This document shows, piece by piece, positions 1-8,468 of a DNA stretch of 64,000 nucleotides (the first letter of the stretch is position 1; each line of letters starts with the position of its first letter). This DNA is from Marinobacter sp. MDS2 (lineage in GTDB: Bacteria; Pseudomonadota; Gammaproteobacteria; Pseudomonadales; Oleiphilaceae), in contig NZ_JAVAJF010000005.1 in the NCBI RefSeq assembly GCF_030718085.1, positions 1 through 64,000 of the forward strand. Reading direction: 5' to 3'. Under the pieces are notes generated by a model that saw only the letters and a list, made by a program, of their open reading frames with translations, made no database searches and was not told the DNA's origin. The position numbers were made by a program, and so were the translations under genes.

Positions 1-4
1 CAAC

Positions 5-17
5 TTTTTAAAGAGCG
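5..17 (-). promoter_or_regulatory. boxA-like antitermination site of an rRNA leader
   Basis: Read on the minus strand this stretch is CGCTCTTTAAA followed by AA, close to the rrn boxA (TGCTCTTTAACA in E. coli) that loads the Nus antitermination complex. It lies downstream of three strong minus-strand promoters, where the leader of a 16S rRNA gene would carry it. The rRNA gene itself is outside the window, so the assignment rests on motif and position. Confidence 0.6.
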
Positions 18-46
18 TTTGAGCTGCTGCTCAATCAAGGCCGCGA

Positions 47-74
47 ATTATACATCGTCTCGCCACCTTGTCAA
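47..74 (-). promoter_or_regulatory. sigma-70 promoter, probable rrn promoter nearest the rRNA gene
   Basis: On the minus strand there is a consensus -35 TTGACA (69-74), a 16-base spacer and a consensus -10 TATAAT (47-52), then a GC-rich discriminator (TCGCGG). An AT-rich block (TTAAAATTAA) sits just upstream of the -35, as an UP element would. A fully consensus promoter with a GC-rich discriminator is typical of stringently controlled stable-RNA promoters. Transcription runs left, out of the window. Confidence 0.8.
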
Positions 75-152
75 CCGTTAATTTTAACCGCTGTTTTCGT
101 CTTCGAAAACGGCCGAAAAACTCACCGGCGTTACTGCTAAATCGTGGGGCGC

Positions 153-180
153 ATTCTACACTGAACCGCCACCCTGTCAA
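153..180 (-). promoter_or_regulatory. sigma-70 promoter, second of three tandem rrn-type promoters
   Basis: On the minus strand: -35 TTGACA (175-180), 16-base spacer, -10 TAGAAT (153-158), then the GC-rich discriminator GCGC. The 40 bases upstream (181-220) are AT-rich with A/T runs resembling an UP element. Spacer length and discriminator match the neighbouring copies. Confidence 0.78.
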
Positions 181-283
181 CTGCTTTTTGAAGAATCTTT
201 AAAACGTTTTCTTCAGAACTTTCAAGCAGTTACCGCTTCGGTACTGGCCGTGTTTAGTGGCTAGCCCCTCAAGCGAGATGCGC

Positions 284-311
284 ATTCTACAGACATCCCT
301 GAGGGTGTCAA
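284..311 (-). promoter_or_regulatory. sigma-70 promoter, third (distal) tandem rrn-type promoter
   Basis: On the minus strand: -35 TTGACA (306-311), 16-base spacer, -10 TAGAAT (284-289) and discriminator GCGC. An A/T-rich segment lies upstream (about 322-345). It is only about 65 bases beyond the purT stop codon, so purT transcripts could read into this cluster; I see no strong terminator between them. Confidence 0.75.
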
Positions 312-375
312 CGGGCGATCTGAAATTTTCTCAAACTTTTCCAAATCGCCCACTTTCGGCCCTCAATAACGTGCT

Positions 376-1575
376 CTAGAGCTCCACCTTAACTTTACTC
401 ACGATGGCGACTGCACGCGCCCTGGCATCTTCAATTGTGGAGCCATGCGCAAGAGCCACCCCCATACGCCTTCTTCCTTTAAGCTCTGGCTTACCAAACA
501 GCCGAATCTGGGTATCCGGCTCAGAAAGCGCCTCAGCCAACCCACTATAAGAGACGGACGTTGAATCACCTTCCGGAAGGATCACAGCGGATGCAGTCGC
601 CCCTTTTTGTCGGATCGCCGGAACAGGCATACCCAATATTGCCCTAGCATGCAGGGCAAACTCTGACAGGTCCTGCGACATCAGCGTGACCAAACCGGTG
701 TCGTGGGGGCGTGGCGATACTTCCGAAAACCAAACATCATCGCCTTTTACAAAGAGCTCAACACCATAGATGCCGTACCCACCGAGATCATTCACAACCG
801 ATCGTGCAATTTCGGTGGCACGTTCGAACGCTTTAACGGACATCGGATGGGGCTGCCAGGACTCCCGGTAGTCACCATCTTCCTGCAAATGACCTATAGG
901 ATCGCAGAACGAAATTCCATCGCGGTGCTTCACGGTCAACAGGGTAATTTCGTAATCGAAATCAACAAAACCCTCTACAATCACCCGACCACGGCCTGCC
1001 CTGCCGCCGCTTTGAGCGTATTCCCACGCGGACTCGATATCACTTTCGGTTTTTACGGTACTTTGCCCTTTGCCGGACGAGCTCATTACGGGCTTAACCA
1101 CCAAGGGCATGCCAACTTCTTTTACCGCTGCCAAATATTCCTCGCGAGTACCTGCAAAGCGGTATGGCGATGTCGGCACTTTTAACTCTTCAGCGGCCAA
1201 ACGGCGAATACCTTCCCTATTCATCGTTAGGTGCACAGCTCGAGCCGTGGGCACCACTCGATAGCCCTCTTCCTCCAGCTTCACCAACTCTGCGGTAGCA
1301 ATCGCTTCAATTTCGGGCACGATCAGGTCAGGCTTCTCCAGCTCAACAATTTGCCTTAGCGCTGCGCCATCCAACATATCCACAACATGGCTGCGGTGCG
1401 CAACCTGCATGGCCGGCGCGTTCGCATACCGATCGATGGCAATTACTTCCACGCCAAACCGCTGGAGCTCAATAACAACCTCTTTACCCAACTCTCCTGA
1501 GCCACAAAACAAAACGCGCGTAGCGTTTGGAGTTAATGGGGTGCCGATACGCACGACATCGCCGGTTTCAGTCAT
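376..1575 (-). CDS. purT: Formate-dependent phosphoribosylglycinamide formyltransferase PurT
   Basis: PurT uses formate and ATP to formylate glycinamide ribonucleotide in cytosolic purine synthesis, an alternative to folate-dependent PurN. The 399-residue product has the usual family length. It shows the N-terminal GSGELGKE nucleotide-binding loop (residues 25-32), the ATP-grasp lysine and glycine loop [12 protein letters not shown] (161-172) and the metal/substrate segment [10 protein letters not shown] (285-294). It is the last gene of a compact minus-strand operon, 20 bases after the DUF1289 gene, and is followed by rrn-type promoters reading the same way. Confidence 0.97.
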   Translation of the reverse strand: MTETGDVVRIGTPLTPNATRVLFCGSGELGKEVVIELQRFGVEVIAIDRYANAPAMQVAHRSHVVDMLDGAALRQIVELEKPDLIVPEIEAIATAELVKLEEEGYRVVPTARAVHLTMNREGIRRLAAEELKVPTSPYRFAGTREEYLAAVKEVGMPLVVKPVMSSSGKGQSTVKTESDIESAWEYAQSGGRAGRGRVIVEGFVDFDYEITLLTVKHRDGISFCDPIGHLQEDGDYRESWQPHPMSVKAFERATEIARSVVNDLGGYGIYGVELFVKGDDVWFSEVSPRPHDTGLVTLMSQDLSEFALHARAILGMPVPAIRQKGATASAVILPEGDSTSVSYSGLAEALSEPDTQIRLFGKPELKGRRRMGVALAHGSTIEDARARAVAIVSKVKVEL

Positions 1576-1595
1576 TCCCGTTTACTTCCCGTTAT

Positions 1596-1778
1596 TTAGA
1601 TTTGAAATTTCTCTTCACGCTCGGCAACGCTTTTAAGCACTTCCCGCCGTTCGTCATCGGTCATGGAACTCCAGCGCAGGATCTCGTCGCCGGTTCGCTG
1701 ACAGCCAATACAGATGTCATCGTCATTCAGTGCGCACACAGACACGCAGGGTGACCGCACTTTATCGCCAACTTTCAT
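1596..1778 (-). CDS. DUF1289 small cysteine-motif protein
   Basis: This 60-residue protein carries the family hallmark: four cysteines at 11, 15, 23 and 26 in SPCVSVC...CIGCQRT, a spacing suggesting an iron-sulfur cluster or zinc. The C-terminal half (TDDERREVL) is a charged helix also typical of DUF1289. The function is unknown. Its ATG overlaps the end of the gamma carbonic anhydrase gene by 4 bases, so translation is probably coupled, and purT follows 20 bases later. Confidence 0.85.
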   Translation of the reverse strand: MKVGDKVRSPCVSVCALNDDDICIGCQRTGDEILRWSSMTDDERREVLKSVAEREEKFQI

Positions 1779-2308
1779 CGCTGTAGATCAACCTCTTTCA
1801 GCTTCGCTTGATAGCGCTGTGCGTTGTGCACGTAATGAAGCGCACCGATCTCCAACATCTTTTTCTGGTTGTCGGTCAGCTCCCGGCGAATCTTACCGGG
1901 CGAGCCTACCACCATCGAACCATCAGGAATCTCCATCCCTTCCGGTATCAGGGTGTTCGCGCCGATCAGGCAATGCTTGCCAATTTTGGCCCCATTCAAA
2001 ACGACGGCATTAATGCCGATAAGCGAGTAATCCCCTACTTCGCAACCGTGCAGCATTGCCTTATGACCCACCGTCACCCCACGGCCAAGCGTGAGAGGAA
2101 TACCCGGATCAGTATGCAGAACGGATCCATCTTGTACATTGGTCTCGGGGCCAATGGTGATCAATTCATTGTCACCCCGTATCACCACATTGAACCAAAC
2201 ACTGGACTTTTCCATCAGTTTAACGCTGCCGATAACGGTCGCGTTGTCGGCGACAAACTGTTCGCCCCCGCAGTACTCTGGCGTACGCTCATCAAGACTG
2301 TAAAACAT
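1775..2308 (-). CDS. Gamma-class carbonic anhydrase family protein (YrdA-like)
   Basis: A 177-residue left-handed beta-helix protein built of hexapeptide repeats (for example [30 protein letters not shown]). Candidate metal ligands are His65 (HTDPG), His82 and His87 (GHKAMLHG), matching the three-histidine site of gamma carbonic anhydrases. Many YrdA-like members have weak or unproven carbonic anhydrase activity, so the reaction is not certain. A GGAG ribosome-binding site lies just before the ATG. It sits between the CoA-pyrophosphatase-type Nudix gene and DUF1289 in one operon. Confidence 0.9.
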   Translation of the reverse strand: MFYSLDERTPEYCGGEQFVADNATVIGSVKLMEKSSVWFNVVIRGDNELITIGPETNVQDGSVLHTDPGIPLTLGRGVTVGHKAMLHGCEVGDYSLIGINAVVLNGAKIGKHCLIGANTLIPEGMEIPDGSMVVGSPGKIRRELTDNQKKMLEIGALHYVHNAQRYQAKLKEVDLQR

Positions 2309-2325
2309 CTCTCACTCCATTTGAT

Positions 2326-2907
2326 TCAACGTGGTGGCTCAAGAATATCGATTTCAGCATCGTAAACCGTATTCAAAAAATCGACTAACACAATTGCGGA
2401 CAGCCCCCAAATCTGGAAACGGTCCCACTTATAACAGGGCACATACAACGTGCTGTTCTGAAAACCGAGCGCATCAGTACGCTCCCGCTTGTCTTCCAGA
2501 AAAAAATCAATGGGTACCCGAAAGACACTCTCAATTTCATCGGGGTTGGGCTCGTAAGCGTGCTTTTCCGGGACGACACCCACATAGGGCGTGACAAGAA
2601 TCCGATGAAGGGAAACCACCTGGCTCAACGGTGCAATCACGTTTACCTGATCCGGTGGCAGACCAATTTCCTCGTGAGTTTCCCGCAAGGCGGTCGCAGC
2701 GAGTGACGAATCTTCCGGATCACGCTTGCCGCCCGGATAGGCCACTTGGCCTCGATGAGTTTTCAGGTTTGCAGAACGCAGGGTAAAAATCATTTCGGGA
2801 TTGCGAGCATTGTCAGTAATCGGCACCAGTATTCCCGCCTCGGGATAATCCAGAGCCAATTGCCTAGGCGCATAATTTAACAGCTTTTCCTGCAACAGAT
2901 CCTGCAC
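2326..2907 (-). CDS. CoA pyrophosphatase-type Nudix hydrolase (NudL-like)
   Basis: The protein has a full Nudix box, GGKRDPEDSS through RETHEEIGL, which holds the magnesium-binding glutamates. The flanking NPEMIFTLRS and GQVAYPGGK are typical of the CoA pyrophosphatase (NudL/YeaB) group, which cleaves CoA to 4'-phosphopantetheine and 3',5'-ADP. I chose the GTG at 2907 (193 residues). An in-frame stop lies directly before the upstream TTG at 2919, and GGAG sits six bases before the GTG. It is the first gene of the operon leading to purT. Confidence 0.87.
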   Translation of the reverse strand: MQDLLQEKLLNYAPRQLALDYPEAGILVPITDNARNPEMIFTLRSANLKTHRGQVAYPGGKRDPEDSSLAATALRETHEEIGLPPDQVNVIAPLSQVVSLHRILVTPYVGVVPEKHAYEPNPDEIESVFRVPIDFFLEDKRERTDALGFQNSTLYVPCYKWDRFQIWGLSAIVLVDFLNTVYDAEIDILEPPR

Positions 2908-3002
2908 TCTGCTCTCCAATCAGATAGCAACATTGAATGAGACACAAGCAGCCGCGATCGTTAAACTGGCTACTATTGAACTCTCAGTATACGGGGAAAA
3001 CG

Positions 3003-3581
3003 ATGAAGTATTGCAGCACATGCGGCCAACAGGTTGAACAAAAGATTCCAGCGGGCGACAACCGATACCGCTATGTGTGCGTTAGCTGCGAAACCATTCA
3101 TTACCAGAACCCCAGAATTATCGCGGGTACCGTTCCTGTATGGGATGGGAAGATTTTACTGTGTCGGCGAGCGATCGAACCCCGCTACGGTTACTGGACG
3201 CTACCTGCCGGGTTTATGGAAAATGCAGAAACAACCATCGAAGCGGCAGCAAGGGAAACGTTGGAAGAGGCTCTGGCCGAAGTAACCATCGACGGCTTGT
3301 ACTCCATTATAGATGTCCCCCACATCAACCAGGTGCACATGTTTTACCGCGCAACACTGGTCAATGGAAGTTTTGGTGCTGGCGAAGAATCCCTGGAGTC
3401 GCGACTCTTCGCTGCAGACGAAATCCCGTGGGACGAAATTTCGTTCCCGACCGTTAAACGGACACTGGAATTTTTCCTGTCAGAGATGCCTTCAGGCAAC
3501 TACGACCTGCACGTTACCGACATCCGCCCACCCAGCACCAAGCGAATCGATCAAAACACTTCCAGCCGAAACACTTCATAA
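3003..3581 (+). CDS. Nudix hydrolase with N-terminal zinc ribbon
   Basis: A 192-residue protein with an N-terminal four-cysteine zinc ribbon (YCSTCG near residue 3 and CVSC about 20 residues later), then a Nudix domain. The Nudix box GFMENAETTIEAAARETLEE keeps the REXXEE core but lacks the usual final glycine, as many relatives do. The domain order resembles the Nudix_N_2 group that includes a plant FAD pyrophosphatase; the substrate here is unproven. GGGGA precedes the ATG. It is divergent from the first Nudix gene (95 bases apart), and its 3' end overlaps the next gene tail-to-tail by 31 bases. Confidence 0.87.
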   Translation: MKYCSTCGQQVEQKIPAGDNRYRYVCVSCETIHYQNPRIIAGTVPVWDGKILLCRRAIEPRYGYWTLPAGFMENAETTIEAAARETLEEALAEVTIDGLYSIIDVPHINQVHMFYRATLVNGSFGAGEESLESRLFAADEIPWDEISFPTVKRTLEFFLSEMPSGNYDLHVTDIRPPSTKRIDQNTSSRNTS

Positions 3582-3862
3582 GCCGGCTCTTCATACGGGT
3601 GGGCCTGCTTCAATGCTGCGATGGCCCCCTGTATCCGGTCTTCAACACAAACCAGCTCTACCTTAAACTCCGTAACCACTTCCAACTCCCCCTGCTCCCC
3701 CAAAAAAGGATCACTTCCTGCCAAGGGCCGAAACTGTCCCTTCCCCTGACACTGCCACGCACAACTATCGTAATCACCGATTTTCCCCGCACCGGCTTCA
3801 AAGAGCGCCCGCTTGGTAATCTCCAAATGACTCTCGGGAACAAAGTAACAAACCTTAAACAT
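3551..3862 (-). CDS. NIF3/YqfO-like small domain protein
   Basis: A 103-residue protein beginning MFKVCYFVPESHLE and ending with HPYEEPAYEVFRLE. It resembles the stand-alone YqfO insert domain annotated in gammaproteobacteria as NGG1p-interacting factor 3-like. HPYEEPAYE is the recognisable family motif. The biochemical role is unknown; the fold is related to PII-like ferredoxin-type domains. GAGGTGG six bases before the ATG at 3862 decides this start over an upstream in-frame one at 3919. Confidence 0.8.
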   Translation of the reverse strand: MFKVCYFVPESHLEITKRALFEAGAGKIGDYDSCAWQCQGKGQFRPLAGSDPFLGEQGELEVVTEFKVELVCVEDRIQGAIAALKQAHPYEEPAYEVFRLEVF

Positions 3863-4214
3863 TGGCCACCTCAAATCGTACAAGTTTTGCTCAAATCGAG
3901 ACTTTTCGAACTTACCCACAATTTCTGTGGATAACTCTGTGCAAAGTATTAGGGAATCTACTCTAAACCCTTATGAATACTGGCCTCACCTCAAATTGAC
4001 GAGAAATTCGCCCATCAAATAAACTCCTTTATATTCAATAGGTTAAATGAAAAGCTCAAAAAGTGAACGCATATCCCTTTGTTTGTTCATAGTTCCACCA
4101 ATTGAACCCTGCAAATGTGCATAAAAAACTTGAGTCAAGCCCTTGACCACCAGTTTTAGCACAAATCCTTCCGACAAATCGTACATTTATTGAGCGGACA
4201 AATACTTACACCAC
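3863..4214. other. Intergenic region with paired DnaA-box-like sites, palindromes and two tiny ORFs
   Basis: This 350-base stretch between purL and the NIF3-like gene holds no gene of normal size. It contains an inverted pair of DnaA-box-like 9-mers (3912-3934) and overlapping palindromes built from CTTGA/TCAAG (4129-4147). On the minus strand there are two very short ORFs upstream of the NIF3-like gene: 4043-4090 (15 codons) and 3986-4015 (9 codons). The second is preceded by a strong AAAGGAG at 4021-4030. The region is AT-rich compared with its surroundings. Confidence 0.5.
3912..3934. promoter_or_regulatory. Inverted pair of DnaA-box-like 9-mers
   Basis: TTACCCACA (3912-3920), five bases, then TGTGGATAA (3926-3934). 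The second is the exact reverse complement of the strict DnaA box TTATCCACA; the first differs from it by one base. Together they form a 9-base inverted repeat. DnaA binding is inferred from the motif alone. Confidence 0.4.
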
Positions 4215-4269
4215 AAAAAAAGCCGACCGGGCGTTACCTCCCAAAAGGGAAGGCAAAGCCCGGTCGGCT
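4214..4269 (-). terminator. Rho-independent terminator of purL
   Basis: A perfect 12-base stem (AGCCGACCGGGC at 4221-4232 with GCCCGGTCGGCT at 4258-4269) encloses a loop that can itself pair weakly. Read on the minus strand it ends in a T-run (4215-4220), 25 bases after the purL stop. Flanking A and T runs on both sides would also let it work on the plus strand. Confidence 0.88.
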
Positions 4270-4294
4270 TTTGCGCGAACCGGAGCGGCTTACA

Positions 4295-7200
4295 TCAACC
4301 CAGCCAGCGCCTCGCATTACGGAACATGCGAATCCACGGACCATCTTCCTGCCAGCCATCCGGCCGCCAAGAATGCTGCACCGCACGGAACACACGCTCA
4401 GGGTGAGGCATCATAATGGTGACGCGGCCATCACGATTTGTAACGCCGGTAATGCCACCTTCAGAGCCATTCGGGTTGTATGGATAACGGCTAGTTACTT
4501 CACCACGGTTGTCCACATAACGCAGTGCTGCCAGCTTATTCTCAACCAGAGAATCCGCCGTATTACCCGCGGCAAACTCAATACGGCCTTCACCATGAGC
4601 AACAGCAATCGGCATACGCGACCCCGCCATGCCGTCCAGGAAGGCTGATGGAGACTGCGCCACTTCTACCATCACCAGGCGCGCTTCAAACTGCTCCGAC
4701 TGGTTTCGTACGAAACGAGGCCAGCCTTCGCTACCGGGAATAAGTTCGTGCAGGTTGGACAGCATCTGACAACCATTACATACACCCAGCGCCAGAGTAT
4801 CCTCACGGGTGAAGAAGCTGGCAAACTGGTCACGAACACGGTCGTTAAACAGAATGGACTTAGCCCAACCTTCACCCGCACCCAATACGTCGCCGTAGGA
4901 GAACCCACCACACGCTACCAAACTCTGGAAGCTCTCTAGTGAGATTCGGCCAGACAACAGGTCACTCATGTGGACATCAACCGCTTCAAAGCCAGCACGA
5001 TCAAAGGCCGCTGCCATCTCAATCTGGCCATTAACGCCCTGCTCGCGCAGAACGGCCACTTTCGGGCGAGCGCCCGAATTGATAAATGGCGCTGCAACGT
5101 CCTCGTTAATATCAAACGTCAGATCAACGCTCAGACCGGGATCTTCAGCGTCGAGCAGGTTATCAAATTCTTCTTTGGCGCAATCCGCGTTGTCACGCAA
5201 CGATTGAATCTGGAAACTGGTTTCCGCCCACAAACGCTGAAGATCAGCACGCGCCTCGTCAACAACGCTCTCACCGGCGAAGGTCAGCTCAATTCGATCA
5301 GACTCGTTCAACGTACCGATAACACCGGTATGATCACCAAGGCCGGCAGCGGAGAACTGCTGAAGTACGAATTCTGTATCTTCTCGGCGAACCTGCACCA
5401 CAGCACCCAGCTCTTCGTTAAACAGCTCGCGAGCGAATTGAGAGCTGTCTTCTGCCAAACCGTCCAGTTTAACGCTGACACCGGTGCGGCCCGCAAAGCT
5501 CATCTCTGCCAACGTCACGAACAAACCACCGTCAGAGCGGTCGTGGTAAGCCAACAGCTTGCCGTCAGAATTCAGCCCCTGAATCACCGCGAAGAAAGCT
5601 TTAACGTCTTCCGGATCATCCAAATCCGGTGCTACTGCACCGACCTGACTGTACACCTGAGCTAGCGCCGAGCCGCCCAAACGATTCTGGCCGGCGGCCA
5701 AATCAATCAGGATCAGATCTGTTTCACCTGCATCGGTGCGCAACTGCGGCGTCAGCGTGCGAGCCACGTCAGTTACCGGCGCAAAACCACTCACAATGAG
5801 TGACAGCGGCGACGTAACACTCTTCTGTTCGCCGTTTTCTTCTTCCCAAGTGGTCTTCATAGACATGGAGTCTTTGCCCACCGGGATAGTAATCCCCAGT
5901 GCGGGACACAACTCCATACCGACCGCTTTAACGGTTTCATAGAGATTTTCATCTTCACCGGGATGCCCGGCAGCAGCCATCCAGTTGGCGGAAAGCCGGA
6001 TATTGGAAAGTTTTTCAATCGGCGCAGCAGCCAAATTCGTAATGGCTTCACCCACCGCCATACGGCCAGATGCGGGTGCATCGATTACCGCCAGCGGTGT
6101 GCGCTCGCCCATGGCCATGGCTTCACCGGCACGGACGTCGAAAGACGCGGCAGTTACGGCCACGTCAGCCACTGGCACCTGCCAAGGACCGACCATTTGA
6201 TCGCGAGCGACCAAACCCGTGATCGTGCGGTCACCAATGGTAATCAGAAAGCTCTTGGAACCGACTGACGGCAACCGTAGTACACGGCGAATGGCGTCTT
6301 GCAGGTCGATTTTCGAAGAATCGAAGATCGGCTTGGTGAAAGACGCACGCGTGACACTCCGATGCATTCTCGGCGGCTTGCCGAACAACACATCCATCGG
6401 CAGATCAACCGGCTTGTCGTTGAAGTACGAATCCGCCAGTTCAAGATGGTGCTCTTCGGTCGCTTCGCCAATGACCGCGTACGGGCAACGCTCACGGCGA
6501 CACAGAGCGTCAAAACGCTCAAGATCTTCCGGCGCTACGGCAAGAACGTAACGCTCCTGGGATTCGTTACTCCAGATTTCCAGAGGCGACATGCCCGGCT
6601 CGTCGCTGGGAATGTCCCGCAACTCGAACTTACCGCCACGGCCACCATCTTTGACCAGTTCCGGCATGGCGTTCGACAAACCGCCAGCACCCACGTCGTG
6701 GATAAAGCAGATAGGGTTCTGCTCACCCAACTGCCAGCAACGGTCAATCACTTCCTGACAACGGCGCTCCATTTCAGGGTTATCACGCTGAACAGAGGCG
6801 AAATCAAGGTTTTCGTTACTGGAACCAGAATCCATAGAAGAAGCTGCGCCGCCACCCAGACCGATCAGCATGGACGGGCCACCCAGAACAATCAGCTTAG
6901 CGCCAACAGGGATATTGCCCTTCTCCACATCCTCTTCACGGATGTTACCCATACCACCGGCGATCATGATCGGCTTGTGGTAGCCGCGCACCTCTTCGCC
7001 GGCTGCGCCCGCGACTTTTTCCTCAAAGGTACGGAAATACCCGGTCAGGTTCGGACGGCCGAATTCGTTGTTGAATGCCGCGCCACCAATTGGACCTTCA
7101 ATCATGATGTCCAATGGCGAAGCAATACGGCTGGGCTTCCCATAACCAAGCTCCCACGGCTGCTCGTCGCCCGGGATGTTCAGGTTGGATACGGTAAAGC

Positions 7201-8200
7201 CAGAGAGACCTGCTTTTGGCTTAGAGCCTCGGCCTGTAGCGCCTTCGTCACGGATCTCACCACCGGAACCGGTCGCAGCACCGGCAAACGGAGCAATCGC
7301 CGTCGGGTGGTTATGCGTTTCAACCTTCATCAGGATGTGCACAGGCTCACGGTTATAACTGTACACACCGGTACCCGGAGCCGGGTAAAAACGACCTGCT
7401 TCGCTACCTACAATCACAGACGCGTTGTCTTTATAAGCAGACAAAACGCCTTCACTGTTCATCTCGTAGGTATTCTTAATCATCGCGAACAGGGATTTGT
7501 CCTGGGCTTCACCATCGATATCCCAAGAAGCATTAAAAATCTTGTGGCGGCAATGTTCGGAGTTCGCCTGAGCGAACATCATCAATTCAACGTCGGTCGG
7601 ATCACGCTCGAGTCTGATGAAGGACTCGACCAGGTAATCGATTTCATCATCAGCCAGAGCCAGCCCCAAACGTGCATTGGCCTCAACCAACGCCGCGCGA
7701 CCACCGGACACAATCGGAACACGGCCCAAGCGGCGTGGCTCTTCATTGCTGAACAGAAGCTCTGCCCCACCCATTTCGTGGAAGACCTTCTGCGTCATAC
7801 GGTCGTGCAGAAGTGCCGCGATTTTCTCGCGCTGTTCCAACCCCAGTTTTTTACTGGAGCGAATATAGTAAGCAATACCACGTTCAATTCTACGGATCTG
7901 TCGCAGACCACAGTTACGGGCAATATCGGTCGCTTTACTGGACCAAGGAGACAGAGTGCCGGGGCGTGGAACCACGAGGAATAAAACTCCATCCTGCGCT
8001 TCTACTTCAACACTGGGCCCATAAGTAAGCAGCCGGTCCAGAATCGCCTGTTCGGTATCGGACAGGTCGTCATCTAGATCCACAAAGTGCATAAACTCAG
8101 CATAAACATGCTCTACATCCGGAACCATGTCCTGGATGCGGGAATGCAATTTGCGGGAACGAAAGGGCGAGAGCGCTGGCGCGCCGCGAAGTTCAAGCAT
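4295..8200 (-). CDS. purL: Phosphoribosylformylglycinamidine synthase PurL
   Basis: The large single-chain FGAM synthase, which converts FGAR, glutamine and ATP to FGAM in purine synthesis. At 1301 residues it matches the E. coli type (about 1295), not the small split PurL/PurQ/PurS form. Two AIR-synthase-like ATP domains occupy the middle, and a class I glutaminase domain the C-terminus, with nucleophile ALGVCNGCQ and the His-Glu pair in PHPERVFR. Motifs such as [13 protein letters not shown] and THNHPTAI are classic PurL. A stem-loop terminator follows the stop. Confidence 0.98.
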   Translation of the reverse strand: MLELRGAPALSPFRSRKLHSRIQDMVPDVEHVYAEFMHFVDLDDDLSDTEQAILDRLLTYGPSVEVEAQDGVLFLVVPRPGTLSPWSSKATDIARNCGLRQIRRIERGIAYYIRSSKKLGLEQREKIAALLHDRMTQKVFHEMGGAELLFSNEEPRRLGRVPIVSGGRAALVEANARLGLALADDEIDYLVESFIRLERDPTDVELMMFAQANSEHCRHKIFNASWDIDGEAQDKSLFAMIKNTYEMNSEGVLSAYKDNASVIVGSEAGRFYPAPGTGVYSYNREPVHILMKVETHNHPTAIAPFAGAATGSGGEIRDEGATGRGSKPKAGLSGFTVSNLNIPGDEQPWELGYGKPSRIASPLDIMIEGPIGGAAFNNEFGRPNLTGYFRTFEEKVAGAAGEEVRGYHKPIMIAGGMGNIREEDVEKGNIPVGAKLIVLGGPSMLIGLGGGAASSMDSGSSNENLDFASVQRDNPEMERRCQEVIDRCWQLGEQNPICFIHDVGAGGLSNAMPELVKDGGRGGKFELRDIPSDEPGMSPLEIWSNESQERYVLAVAPEDLERFDALCRRERCPYAVIGEATEEHHLELADSYFNDKPVDLPMDVLFGKPPRMHRSVTRASFTKPIFDSSKIDLQDAIRRVLRLPSVGSKSFLITIGDRTITGLVARDQMVGPWQVPVADVAVTAASFDVRAGEAMAMGERTPLAVIDAPASGRMAVGEAITNLAAAPIEKLSNIRLSANWMAAAGHPGEDENLYETVKAVGMELCPALGITIPVGKDSMSMKTTWEEENGEQKSVTSPLSLIVSGFAPVTDVARTLTPQLRTDAGETDLILIDLAAGQNRLGGSALAQVYSQVGAVAPDLDDPEDVKAFFAVIQGLNSDGKLLAYHDRSDGGLFVTLAEMSFAGRTGVSVKLDGLAEDSSQFARELFNEELGAVVQVRREDTEFVLQQFSAAGLGDHTGVIGTLNESDRIELTFAGESVVDEARADLQRLWAETSFQIQSLRDNADCAKEEFDNLLDAEDPGLSVDLTFDINEDVAAPFINSGARPKVAVLREQGVNGQIEMAAAFDRAGFEAVDVHMSDLLSGRISLESFQSLVACGGFSYGDVLGAGEGWAKSILFNDRVRDQFASFFTREDTLALGVCNGCQMLSNLHELIPGSEGWPRFVRNQSEQFEARLVMVEVAQSPSAFLDGMAGSRMPIAVAHGEGRIEFAAGNTADSLVENKLAALRYVDNRGEVTSRYPYNPNGSEGGITGVTNRDGRVTIMMPHPERVFRAVQHSWRPDGWQEDGPWIRMFRNARRWLG

Positions 8201-8309
8201 GATATCAACCTGTATCGCGCGAAGAATCGGGGGACGTCTTTCTGAAAGGCGGCAATGATACTTGAAACTGGCGCAAGGATACAGGGTAAGCTGACGCCTT
8301 TCTCAGGTG

Positions 8310-8315
8310 TATAAT
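8310..8315 (+). promoter_or_regulatory. TATAAT -10 candidate upstream of mltF
   Basis: A consensus TATAAT preceded by TG lies 153 bases upstream of the mltF ATG. I see no good -35 at the right distance, so it would act as an extended -10-like promoter if used. The 268-base purL-mltF divergent region holds nothing else I can name. Confidence 0.3.
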
Positions 8316-8468
8316 GGAACCGGTTCTGGTGATTACGTATCCACGATAATTGACCACGGAGGCACAAGAAGAGATCATCACATGTATGCAAGGATTGCAT
8401 GAGGCATCAAACAACAGGCAAGTGGCTTAAGTCACGCAGTTTCCTGAACATTGGGCTTTGCGGAGCGC

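Noticed and set aside
6299..7984. 561-codon open frame on the plus strand opposite purL
   Set aside because: It lies wholly inside a certain purL gene, has no family motif, and reflects codon bias in the antisense frame.
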